The notes under the pieces are model-generated. The model worked only from the letters and a program-made list of their open reading frames with translations, did not search any database and was not told the origin of the DNA. From NCBI RefSeq assembly GCF_000745425.1, contig NZ_JQJH01000001.1:434001-498000 (forward strand): a DNA stretch of 64,000 nucleotides, written 5' to 3'. Of the stretch, positions 52,332-60,112 are shown one piece after another; the first letter of the stretch is position 1, and each line of letters begins with the position of its first letter. Both the position numbers and the translations under genes were made by a program. Source of the stretch: Beijerinckia mobilis (lineage in GTDB: Bacteria > Pseudomonadota > Alphaproteobacteria > Rhizobiales > Beijerinckiaceae).

Positions 52332-53501
52332 ATGCCATCCCCAAAAAAGGCCGGAAAAGCACCCGACCTGCCGTCCGGATCCGGACCGCCTCACGAATCG
52401 CCCGTCATCACAGGGGATAGCTCTGGAGAAAACCGGGCCTGCAGATCGAACGGCGAGACCTCCGGCGATGGCACGATGGCCTTGGACACGATTCTCAAGG
52501 ACCAGAACACGCCGGCCGCGACAGAGTTCCAGCCGGAAGCCCCTATCACCGACAAGATTGCTTCCACTCCCGATGTGACGGGCCTTGCGTCCGCTTCGAC
52601 TGATTTGACTACCTCCCAGCCCACGAAACAAATGATCGGACTTCCGGTGACAAATAATACAGAAAAGAACATCGCGGCCGAAACCGCCACTCCCGCCGAG
52701 ATCGATACAATCGTCAGCAATTCCGTCTCCGGTTGCGAGGAAGCAACGCTTCAGCAAGCATCGGCAAAGCCCCTGAAAGCCGCGAAGCCCGCGGTCAAGA
52801 CCCCTGTTTCCGGCAAGCCAGCTGCCGCGCTCAAGACGGAAGACATGCGCGCGACCGCACGTCCGGTGGAAAAAGGGGAAAAGACTGAGAAAGCCCCCGC
52901 CAAGGCAACCGGAAAAACCTCCGGAGGGAGCCCGCGGCACGGTTTCAAGCCGCTGGAATTCATCGTTTATCCGTCCCATGGCGTCGGCCAGATCCTCGCC
53001 ATTGAGGAACAGGAAGTCGCCGGCTTCAAGCTCGAATTGTTCGTGATCAGCTTCATCAAGGACAAGATGATCCTCAAGGTGCCGACCCCCAAGGCGGTGA
53101 GCGTGCGCATGCGCAAGCTGGCCGATGCCTCGGTGATCGATAAGGCGCTTGAAACCCTGACCGGCCGCGCGCGCATCAAGCGGACCATGTGGTCGCGCCG
53201 GGCTCAGGAATATGAGGCGAAGATCAATTCCGGCGATCTCATCGCCGTGTCCGAAGTCGTGCGCGATCTCTATCGCTCCGATGCCCAACCCGAGCAATCC
53301 TATTCAGAGCGCCAGCTCTATGAGGCCGCGCTCGACCGGGTGGTGCGGGAACTCGCCGCGGTCCAGAGATTGACCGAGACGGAATCCCTGAAGCTCATCG
53401 AAGCGCAATTGCAGAAAGGTCCGAAGCGCGGTGGCGGCAAGGTCGAGGAAATCGATCTCGACGAAACCGACGAGGACGGTGATATCGAAGAAGCGGCATA
53501 A
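52332..53501 (+). CDS. CarD/CdnL-family RNA polymerase-binding regulator with long N-terminal tail
   Basis: Binds the RNA polymerase beta subunit and stabilises open promoter complexes. The conserved domain occupies residues about 205-370 (FKPLEFIVYPSHGVGQILAI, MWSRRAQEYEAKINSGD, SERQLYEAALDRVVRELAAV). Ahead of it lies a 204-residue low-complexity tail, rich in Ala, Pro, Thr and Lys (KAAKPAVKTPVSGKPAAA). Usual alphaproteobacterial CdnL is about 170-190 residues. ATG 52332 has AAGGAG 11 bases upstream; ATG 52476 would shorten the tail by 48. The C-terminus is acidic. A good terminator follows at 53520. Confidence 0.88.
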   Translation: MPSPKKAGKAPDLPSGSGPPHESPVITGDSSGENRACRSNGETSGDGTMALDTILKDQNTPAATEFQPEAPITDKIASTPDVTGLASASTDLTTSQPTKQMIGLPVTNNTEKNIAAETATPAEIDTIVSNSVSGCEEATLQQASAKPLKAAKPAVKTPVSGKPAAALKTEDMRATARPVEKGEKTEKAPAKATGKTSGGSPRHGFKPLEFIVYPSHGVGQILAIEEQEVAGFKLELFVISFIKDKMILKVPTPKAVSVRMRKLADASVIDKALETLTGRARIKRTMWSRRAQEYEAKINSGDLIAVSEVVRDLYRSDAQPEQSYSERQLYEAALDRVVRELAAVQRLTETESLKLIEAQLQKGPKRGGGKVEEIDLDETDEDGDIEEAA

Positions 53502-53519
53502 GATCGTTCTTTTCACGCG

Positions 53520-53552
53520 AAAGGCCCGGCATAATGCCGGGCCTTTCTTTTT
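53520..53552 (+). terminator. Rho-independent terminator after carD
   Basis: Near-perfect stem AAAGGCCCGGCA/TGCCGGGCCTTT with a short TAA loop, followed by CTTTTT. The strongest terminator in the window. Confidence 0.93.
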
Positions 53553-53703
53553 CCCGCCATTTCTGGAACGACTTTTGGTTCGGGTTCCGGCATGATGCCG
53601 GCTCTCATGAATCCGCCAAAGGATCCATTCCCGGGATTTATGAGGCGCCAGCCGTTCATGCGCGTTTGGATAGACTAAGCGGAACGGCGCGGCGCTGACC
53701 TTC

Positions 53704-53818
53704 ATACCAGTCTCATTGATCCCGGCCTGCCGGAAGCAATGAGGTCCGGCGGGAAACTGCCGCCCCCGCAATCGTGGGGGACGAATCTCGATGAGTCATA
53801 TTCATTGAGACTTGCTAT
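53704..53818 (+). repeat. Three-hairpin palindromic element, copy C
   Basis: Begins ATACCAGTCTCATTG, ends TTGCTAT. Hairpin 1 pairs CATTG/CAATG and CCGGC/GCCGG; hairpin 2 is CCCCCGC-AATC-GTGGGGG; hairpin 3 pairs TCTCGATGA with TCATTGAGA (one G-T pair). Same order and orientation as copy B and as the reverse complement of copy A. It lies between the carD terminator and serB. Confidence 0.82.
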
Positions 53819-53845
53819 CAGACGATCAGAACCGAGACGAATTTG

Positions 53846-54823
53846 ATGACGCATGTCGCCACCCTTGTTTGCGATCCCGGCTTTCCGATGCTCAGTGACA
53901 CCGAAACGCGCATTGCGGCCGCTCTGCTGCCCGGTGCCGGCGATGCCACCTGGCTCGATGCGCGGATCGCCGCCGACATCCCCTTCACGGCGGGTGAAAG
54001 GCCGCTGCGCGAGATCGCCGATGAAGTGCGTGCGGCTCTCGGGACGGCACCCGTCGATGTCATCGTGCAGCCGCTGGAAAACCGGCGCAAGAAACTGTTT
54101 CTCGCGGATATGGATTCGACCATGATCCGGCAGGAATGTATCGACGAACTCGCTGGAGAAGTCGGCAAGAAGAAACACGTTGCCGAAATCACCGAGCGCG
54201 CCATGCGCGGCGAAATCGCCTTCGAACCCGCGCTGCGCGAGCGTGTCGCTCTTCTCAAGGGGCTGCATCCAGACACGATCCGCAAGGTCATCGGCAAGAG
54301 GATCACCATGTCGCCTGGCGCCAGAATCCTGGTGCAGACGCTACGCCAGCATGGCGTGCACACAGTGCTCGTCTCCGGCGGCTTCACCGCTTTCACCTCG
54401 GTCATCGGCGAGCAGATCGGCTTTCATGAAAACCATGCCAATGTGCTGCTTCTCGGCCAGGATGGCCGGCTCGCGGGTCTGGTCCAGGAGCCGATCCTCG
54501 GCAAGGACGCCAAGCTCGCCACGCTGGTCGCCAAACGCGATGAACTGAAGCTTGCCGAGAGCGATACGATCGCCGTCGGCGACGGCGCCAATGATCTCGA
54601 CATGATCCGTGCTGCCGGCCTCGGCCTTGCCTATCACGCCAAGCCGGCCGTGGCCGCCGCCGCGGCAGCTTGTATCGACCATGGCGATCTCACCGCTTTG
54701 CTCTATGCGCAGGGCTATCGCGGCGAGGAATTCTGGCGCCCCCCGCGCGAACAGTTGAACGCAACCGACTGGAAGCGCAAATATGGCGCGATGGAAAAAG
54801 CCCACGAACGCAGGGGCTGGTAA
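53846..54823 (+). CDS. serB: Phosphoserine phosphatase
   Basis: Last step of serine synthesis: hydrolysis of phosphoserine. HAD-superfamily enzyme of 325 residues from ATG 53846. Nucleophile Asp88 in DMDSTM (88-93), then ECIDELAG; motif II VLVSGGFTAF; motif III KRDELKL with IAVGDGANDLDMI (motif IV). The N-terminal 80 residues form the ACT-like part. The C-terminal 30 residues (EFWRPPREQLNATDWKRKYG...) extend past the usual end near LLYAQGY. A short imperfect duplication covers the stop codon. Confidence 0.94.
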   Translation: MTHVATLVCDPGFPMLSDTETRIAAALLPGAGDATWLDARIAADIPFTAGERPLREIADEVRAALGTAPVDVIVQPLENRRKKLFLADMDSTMIRQECIDELAGEVGKKKHVAEITERAMRGEIAFEPALRERVALLKGLHPDTIRKVIGKRITMSPGARILVQTLRQHGVHTVLVSGGFTAFTSVIGEQIGFHENHANVLLLGQDGRLAGLVQEPILGKDAKLATLVAKRDELKLAESDTIAVGDGANDLDMIRAAGLGLAYHAKPAVAAAAAACIDHGDLTALLYAQGYRGEEFWRPPREQLNATDWKRKYGAMEKAHERRGW

Positions 54824-54840
54824 GCTCAAGGGCTGGTTAA
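54812..54840. repeat. Imperfect duplication over the serB stop codon
   Basis: AGGGGCTGGTAA (ending in the serB stop, 54812-54823) is echoed as AAGGGCTGGTTAA about 16 bases on. Similar to the duplication at the urtA stop. Confidence 0.6.
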
Positions 54841-54872
54841 CCGGAAACTGGTGAACCAAGCGGATATTTCCC

Positions 54873-55631
54873 ATGCCTGTCGATCTCAATTGCGATTGCG
54901 GCGAAGGGTACGGCCCCTATGTCATGGGCGATGACGCAGCCATGCTCGACATCGTCACCAGCGCCAATGTCGCCTGCGGCTTCCACGCCGGCGATCCGGC
55001 AATCATGGAACGCACGTTCCGGCTGGCGCGGGAGAAGAATGTGGCAATTGGCGCGCATCCCGGTTTCGCCGATCTCGCCCATTTCGGACGCCGGCCGCTG
55101 CCCTGCACCCATGCGGAAGCCGAGCAGCTCATTGCCTATCAGGTTGGCGCCGCGATGGGGATCGCGGCACTTGCGGGCCATCGAATTACTCATGTCAAAC
55201 CGCATGGCGCTCTGAGCAATCTCGCCTGCGCCAATGCCGATCTCGCGCAGGCGATTGCCCGCGCCGTCAAGGCCGTCGATCCCCGTCTCGTCTTTCTCGC
55301 AATTGCCGGCACGGAACTCGAACACGCGGGCTTGTCGATCGGGCTGCCCGTGGCACGGGAAATCTATGCCGACCGCGCCTATGCGGAGGATGGCACTTTG
55401 CTGCCCCGCAATCTGCCCGGCGCGGTGCTGCATGAGCCGGAAGAAATCGCCACGCGCATCGCCGCAATGGTCAAAGAGAGCGCCATCATTTCCGTCTCCG
55501 GGCGGCGCATCAACGTCGGCATCGATTCCATCTGCGTGCATGGCGATACGCCGGGCGCCATCGCCGCCGCGCAAGCGGTGCGCCGCAGGCTTGGCGAAGC
55601 GGGGGTTACGCTTGCACCATTTCACGCATGA
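54873..55631 (+). CDS. pxpA: 5-oxoprolinase subunit PxpA (LamB/YcsF family)
   Basis: With PxpB and PxpC it hydrolyses 5-oxoproline (pyroglutamate) to glutamate with ATP. 252 residues. Family beginning VDLNCDCGEGYG, then ANVACGFHAGDP, AIGAHPGFAD, HVKPHGAL and VHGDTPGAI. The stop overlaps the pxpB start (ATGA at 55628-55631). Operon with pxpB and pxpC. Confidence 0.95.
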   Translation: MPVDLNCDCGEGYGPYVMGDDAAMLDIVTSANVACGFHAGDPAIMERTFRLAREKNVAIGAHPGFADLAHFGRRPLPCTHAEAEQLIAYQVGAAMGIAALAGHRITHVKPHGALSNLACANADLAQAIARAVKAVDPRLVFLAIAGTELEHAGLSIGLPVAREIYADRAYAEDGTLLPRNLPGAVLHEPEEIATRIAAMVKESAIISVSGRRINVGIDSICVHGDTPGAIAAAQAVRRRLGEAGVTLAPFHA

Positions 55632-56350
55632 ACATTCTGTTGCCCAACCCCCGTTATCTGCTGGTTGGCGAGAGCGCGCTCTGCGTGGAATTCGGCGACA
55701 GGATAGATCCGGCGCTGCATGATCGCGTCCTCGGCCTCGATCACGCGCTGGCTCTTGCTCCCATTCCCGGCATCCTCGAAACCGTGCCGACCTATCGCTC
55801 GCTCCTGATCCATTTCGATCCACATTGTCTCACCACCGAGGATCTCATCGCGGCGATCGAGAGGCGTGAGGCAACGGCCCTGCCCGCCACCGAAAAGAAG
55901 AGCTGGCGCATTCCCGTCTGCTACGAGCAGCCCTATGCGGAAGACCTCAGCGAAGTGGCGGAGCTGACGGGGCTTTCCCCGGAAACGATCATCACCTTGC
56001 ATGTGCAAGCCATCTATCGCGTCTATATGTATGGGTTCGCACCGGGTTTCACCTTTCTCGGCGGCCTGCCGGAAGCGCTCGCCATCTCGCGGCGGCAGGC
56101 GCCGCGCGCGCCCGCGCCCGCCGGCTCGCTGACGATTGCCGGCGGCCAGGCGCTCATCACCAGCATGGCCATGCCGACTGGCTGGTATGTGCTGGGGCGC
56201 ACGCCGGTGCGCGTCTTCGACTTGCGCCGCCCAAATATCTTCCTGACCGATATTGGCGACGAGATCCGTTTCGAACGCATTGATGCGGCCACATTCGCCC
56301 GTCTCGATGCCCGCGCCGCCTCTGGCGATCCGCTTGTCACACCGTTATGA
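55628..56350 (+). CDS. pxpB: 5-oxoprolinase subunit PxpB (KipI/allophanate hydrolase subunit 1 family)
   Basis: 240-residue partner of PxpC. Features: LLVGESALCVEFGDRIDP at the start, PVCYEQPYAEDL, and the cyclophilin-like domain with YMYGFAPGFTFLGGLPEAL, SLTIAGGQALITSMAMPTGW. Starts in the ATGA overlap with pxpA, and its own stop overlaps the pxpC start (56347-56350). Annotated in the past as allophanate hydrolase subunit 1. Confidence 0.94.
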   Translation: MNILLPNPRYLLVGESALCVEFGDRIDPALHDRVLGLDHALALAPIPGILETVPTYRSLLIHFDPHCLTTEDLIAAIERREATALPATEKKSWRIPVCYEQPYAEDLSEVAELTGLSPETIITLHVQAIYRVYMYGFAPGFTFLGGLPEALAISRRQAPRAPAPAGSLTIAGGQALITSMAMPTGWYVLGRTPVRVFDLRRPNIFLTDIGDEIRFERIDAATFARLDARAASGDPLVTPL

Positions 56351-57417
56351 GAACCACCGGCGAACCATCCTTGCAGGTGCTTGCCGCGCTGCCCGGCGCG
56401 ACGATTCAGGACGGCGGCCGCTTTGGTCATCAGCGCCATGGGGTGACACCGGCGGGCCCGATGGATTGGGCGGCCTTCCAGACCGCCAATCTGGCACTCG
56501 GCAATAAGCCGGGAGCGGCGGCGCTGGAAATCGGCGCCGGCATCGAACTCGCCTGCCTCAACGCGCCGCTGCCCCTGGCCTTTTGTGGCGGCGCTTACGA
56601 ATGGCGGCGTGACGGCCACAGCCTGCCGTCCTCCGCCCGCCTTGTGCTGCAGCCGGGTGAAACGCTCTCCTGCCGTCCAGGACCTCAAGCCTCACGGGAA
56701 TTTTGGGGGGCCTGGACCTATTGCGCCGTGGCGGGCGGTTTCGCGACGCCCCCCGTCATGGGCAGCCGGGCCACACATACGCGCTCCCATCTCGGCGGTA
56801 TCGATGGGCGAATGCTGCAAAAAGGGGATCAATTGCCCGCCGCAAGCAACGATGCCGCCATTCTTGCCGTCACGCGGGAAGAAGGAGAAATCGACGCCAC
56901 CTGGCTCACGCCGCATCGTTCGCCCGCACCGATCAATCTGCGCGTTATTCCAGGACCGCAGGATGATTATTTCTCAAGGGAAATGATAGAGCGATTTTAT
57001 GCTGGCCCATTCCGGCTGACGCCGGTCATGGACCGCATGGCCTATCGTCTCGAAGGCCCAAAAATCGTCCATGCAAAGGGCTATAATATCGTCTCGGACG
57101 GGATCGCCGAGGGAGCAATCCAGATCGCCGGCGATCAGCAGCCACTGGTCCTTATGGCCGATCATCAGCCGACCGGCGGCTATCCGAAAATAGCCCATGT
57201 CATCCGCGCGGATCTCGGCCACCTCGCCCAGGCACGGCCAGGCGCCAGTCTTCGCTTCACGTCCGTCACTCTCACCGAGGCGCGTGAGGCCCTCTTCGCG
57301 CTTGAAGCCGCAATCTTGACAACGCCGCGCAGCATCCGACCCTTCTACCGGCCACCGACCACGGAAAGCCTGTCGAGGGTCAATCTCGTTGATGGCGTGA
57401 TCGACGCTCTATCCTGA
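56347..57417 (+). CDS. pxpC: 5-oxoprolinase subunit PxpC (KipA/allophanate hydrolase subunit 2 family)
   Basis: 356 residues completing the 5-oxoprolinase complex. Features: ATIQDGGRFGHQRHGVTPAG and MDWAAFQTANLALGN in the N-terminal part; VIPGPQDDYFS and GYPKIAHVIRADLGHLAQ in the C-terminal carboxyl-transferase-like domain. Four-base overlap with pxpB implies translational coupling. Although urea transport genes lie at the left end, there is no urea amidolyase here, and the set reads as pyroglutamate recycling. Confidence 0.94.
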   Translation: MRTTGEPSLQVLAALPGATIQDGGRFGHQRHGVTPAGPMDWAAFQTANLALGNKPGAAALEIGAGIELACLNAPLPLAFCGGAYEWRRDGHSLPSSARLVLQPGETLSCRPGPQASREFWGAWTYCAVAGGFATPPVMGSRATHTRSHLGGIDGRMLQKGDQLPAASNDAAILAVTREEGEIDATWLTPHRSPAPINLRVIPGPQDDYFSREMIERFYAGPFRLTPVMDRMAYRLEGPKIVHAKGYNIVSDGIAEGAIQIAGDQQPLVLMADHQPTGGYPKIAHVIRADLGHLAQARPGASLRFTSVTLTEAREALFALEAAILTTPRSIRPFYRPPTTESLSRVNLVDGVIDALS

Positions 57418-57517
57418 AAGGGTATCGCTCGATGGATGCAGTCCGGAAACATCAAACTCGCGGCGATCCTCGGATCGCCGCAATGTCCCGCTTGTCGGGG
57501 AAAGATCCGGAAGCAAT

Positions 57518-57976
57518 TTAACGACCGCGAGGGCCGCCACCACCACCCCCGGGCGGCCTGCCGCCACCGCCGTGATGGCCACCGCCGCCGCCACCGTGAT
57601 ACACACCCCAATGGTTGCCGCCACCCTGAACACGGCCACCATGACCACCATGCCAGCCTCTCGGCGGCGGCGGATGACCACCCCAGCCCGGCCGGCCCGG
57701 TCCCGGGACACCCCAGCCACGCCAACCGCGCGGTCCGCCCCAGCCGATGCCGCGCCGCCAGGCATAGCCGCACCAATACCAGCCAGGACCTTGCCAGCCG
57801 CCCGGATACCAGCAATAGTTGCGGCCGCCCCAGAAAAATTGGACCGTCTCGACCGGGAGGCTTTCAGTCCCTTGCCCGGAGATCTCCCGATCGGCGAAAG
57901 GAAGCGCCGGCGCGGCGACAATGCTCGTCATCAGACCAGCAGCCGCGAGAGTGGAAACAATCATTTTTCGCAACAC
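57518..57976 (-). CDS. Secreted Gly/Trp-rich protein, GWYWCG core (paralogue 1)
   Basis: 152 residues from GTG 57976, with GGAGGAGGT upstream; ATG 57964 is an alternative. Signal peptide about 1-22 (VSTLAAAGLMTSIVAAPA). A short linker leads to the conserved core WGGRNYCWYPGGWQGPGWYW followed by CGYAWRRGIGWGG, containing two cysteines. The C-terminal 65 residues are mostly Gly, Pro, His and Arg (HHGGGGRPPGG). First of three tandem paralogues on the reverse strand (58210, 59032). Function unknown; probably cell-surface or extracellular and perhaps metal- or water-binding. Convergent with pxpC. Confidence 0.75.
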   Translation of the reverse strand: MLRKMIVSTLAAAGLMTSIVAAPALPFADREISGQGTESLPVETVQFFWGGRNYCWYPGGWQGPGWYWCGYAWRRGIGWGGPRGWRGWGVPGPGRPGWGGHPPPPRGWHGGHGGRVQGGGNHWGVYHGGGGGGHHGGGGRPPGGGGGGPRGR

Positions 57977-58209
57977 ATTCTACCTCCTCCGCGACACGCC
58001 CACCCCTCGCGCCCGGAACGCAGCTGCGGCGTTTCAAGCTTCGATTCGAAGGGAGCGAGCCCAATCGGATGTGCCTCGTTCCCGAAGAACGGTCAAATTA
58101 AAGCGATAGGGAACGAAAAACTCGGCCGAATTCATCCTTGGCCGCATTCGGCCTCGACGGAATTGATTCCGCCAAGGCCAAACAATCGAGGGCAAACTAC
58201 AGGGGCGTC

Positions 58210-58731
58210 CTAACGGTGGCCGCCGCCGCCATGCCAACCTCCATGGCCGCCACCTCCATGCCAGCCACCTTGTCCCCCGTGCCAGCCGCCGCCACCGCCA
58301 TGCCAACCTCCGCCGTGCCAGCCGCCACCGCCGCCATGCCAACCGCCACCGTGCCAACCACCGCCCCGCCAGCCCGGCCCGCCTCGATAGACATAACCGC
58401 CGCGCCAGCCGGGGCGACCCCAATAGCCGCCGCCCCAACCCGGCACGCCCCAGCCACGCCAGCCATAGCCGCCACCCCAGCCATAACCGCGCCGCCAATT
58501 GAAGCCGCACCAATACCAGCCGGGTCCGCGCCAGCCCGCCGGATACCAGCAATAATTGCGGCCCCCATAGACATATTGTGTCTTTTCAACGGGGACGCCG
58601 TGCGCTGCAGGAACTGACAGCACGTCAGCCGGGTCGCTATCGACAGGCATGGCCATGGCTGGCGCCGAAAGCCCAAGAGACAGGGCGGTGAAGGTGGATA
58701 GGAGCGTTTGCCGAATTGTCATTGTCTTCAT
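58210..58731 (-). CDS. Secreted Gly/Trp-rich protein, GWYWCG core (paralogue 2)
   Basis: 173 residues from ATG 58729-58731, with GGAGGAG upstream. Signal peptide MTIRQTLLSTFTALSLGLSAPAMA (in two parts: TLLSTFTALSLG, SAPAMAMP). Core YGGRNYCWYPAGWRGPGWYW then CGFNWRRGYGWGG. The C-terminus is a run of GGWHGGG-type units, at least eight, with regular His-Gly-Gly spacing. The His repeats could bind copper, nickel or zinc. Encoded by short GC-rich DNA repeats prone to slippage. Each paralogue has its own ribosome site and 230-300-bp leader. Confidence 0.75.
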   Translation of the reverse strand: MKTMTIRQTLLSTFTALSLGLSAPAMAMPVDSDPADVLSVPAAHGVPVEKTQYVYGGRNYCWYPAGWRGPGWYWCGFNWRRGYGWGGGYGWRGWGVPGWGGGYWGRPGWRGGYVYRGGPGWRGGGWHGGGWHGGGGGWHGGGWHGGGGGWHGGQGGWHGGGGHGGWHGGGGHR

Positions 58732-59031
58732 CCTTGGTCTCCTCCGAGGTCTTTCTGTGGTCGATCGCCTTTCCCGGAAGATCATTCCTTAAAGAATCTC
58801 CTCGGAGATCACCGATGCCCGAGCGGGTGCCCGGGCGGGTGCCTTTGGCGATCCAACGAACGGATGGGCATTTGGTTTTCCCATGCCTCAGGCATTTTCC
58901 CGTGCAGAGCGCAGAGGGGCCTTCGAAGCGGATGAGCAATAGACGCGACGCAAAAATCCGGGCCGCGCTTTGCCCACCCCTAACGGCCCGCCCCGAACGA
59001 GCGCACACCAATGACCGCGAAAACGCTGGCA
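58732..59031. other. Leader/intergenic between paralogues 2 and 3
   Basis: 300 bp, presumably the promoter of paralogue 2. It contains a GC-rich imperfect repeat (CGGGTGCCCGGGCGGGTGCC near 58834). No gene. Confidence 0.35.
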
Positions 59032-59631
59032 TCAGCGATCGAAATCTTCACCGCGCTCACCATATCGGCCGCCGCCGCCTGGACCGCCTCTGCCATAATC
59101 CTCGCGCCTTGAACCTTCTCCTCCCCGACCGCCTCCGTAGCCACCTTCACGTCCACCTTCGGGACGTCCCCGCCAGCCTCGGCCGGGAGGCGGCCCTCTG
59201 CCGTCATTTTCCCATTCCTCCCTGCCCCAGCCGCCCCCGTAGCCACGGCGGTAACCTTCACCGGGTCCATAATAAGGACCATGGGCTCCACCAACCCAGC
59301 CACCGGGCACTTCCCAACCTTGCCAACCGTGACCGCCACCCCAACCATAGCCATGGCGCCAAGCATAGCCGCACCAATACCAGCCGGGGCCTTGCCAGCC
59401 ACCCGGATACCAGCAATAGTTTCGGCCACCCCAAACATATTGCACCGGCTCGATCAGGCTTCGCTCAGGTCCTGTGCCGAGTTGCGCAGCCATAATGTCC
59501 TGGTCCATGAACGCCGCGGCCCCGGCCGGGGCCGCAAAACAGCCAAGCAGGCCAAGTTGCAGAACAGTTTTCCGCCAGAACGATGCCGGAGATCGTGCAG
59601 TGAACCGATCATGCATTTTGTAACGGGCCAT
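59032..59631 (-). CDS. Secreted Gly/Trp-rich protein, GWYWCG core (paralogue 3)
   Basis: 199 residues from ATG 59631 (MARYKMHDR); ATG 59655 adds eight. An N-terminal basic segment precedes a hydrophobic stretch TVLQLGLLGCFAAPAGAAAF, a probable signal peptide or lipoprotein-like signal (LGCF). Core WGGRNYCWYPGGWQGPGWYW then CGYAWRHGYGWGG. Unlike the others, the C-terminus is rich in Arg, Glu and Gly (RGPPPGRGWRGRPEGG). The oldest or most diverged member by its tail. Confidence 0.72.
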   Translation of the reverse strand: MARYKMHDRFTARSPASFWRKTVLQLGLLGCFAAPAGAAAFMDQDIMAAQLGTGPERSLIEPVQYVWGGRNYCWYPGGWQGPGWYWCGYAWRHGYGWGGGHGWQGWEVPGGWVGGAHGPYYGPGEGYRRGYGGGWGREEWENDGRGPPPGRGWRGRPEGGREGGYGGGRGGEGSRREDYGRGGPGGGGRYGERGEDFDR

Positions 59632-60112
59632 CAGAATAAGTCTCTCCAACCGCATCGGCAGAGGCGAGGCCGGGTTGAACGCGTCCGGCTATGAAGCTAT
59701 TTCGCCATCTGTCGGATTCGGATCCTAAATGGCGACGCTGAATTGAAATTGAACGAAATGGCTAGACTCGCCCGCATTGGTCGCCGCGAAATCGCAGCCA
59801 ACATGCACCTTGGCATGAGCGGAACCTTTTGCCGGCTCTCCCCGGTTGCATGAAGGCGCGCAAGAATTCGTGAAGCCAACAGCCGACGCGTTCTTTATGT
59901 ATTAGATTTATATTGCTATATCTGTCTCATAGGCTGCTCGCACCGTGTGGCCCGGGAGCCCGCCATTTCGTCGAACGAACCCCGGTCTGGTCGACAAAAC
60001 CATGTACAGACTTCCAGAATGCCCGCGGGCCATTTGCGTTCGAGCCCCCTGTCGCGCTATATTCATCGTCGAGAGACGCGCTGGGGCGGCGCGCGTTTGA
60101 GGCAAACACAAG
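59632..60112. other. Divergent intergenic region, paralogue 3 / coiled-coil gene
   Basis: 481 bp, no gene. AT-rich at 59893-59925 (TTTATGTATTAGATTTATAT), a likely promoter area for one or both flanking genes. No dyad stood out. Confidence 0.35.

Noticed and set aside
54873..57417. Urea amidolyase/allophanate hydrolase interpretation of pxpABC
   Set aside because: Gene order and families match 5-oxoprolinase (PxpA with KipI and KipA homologues); no urea carboxylase is present.
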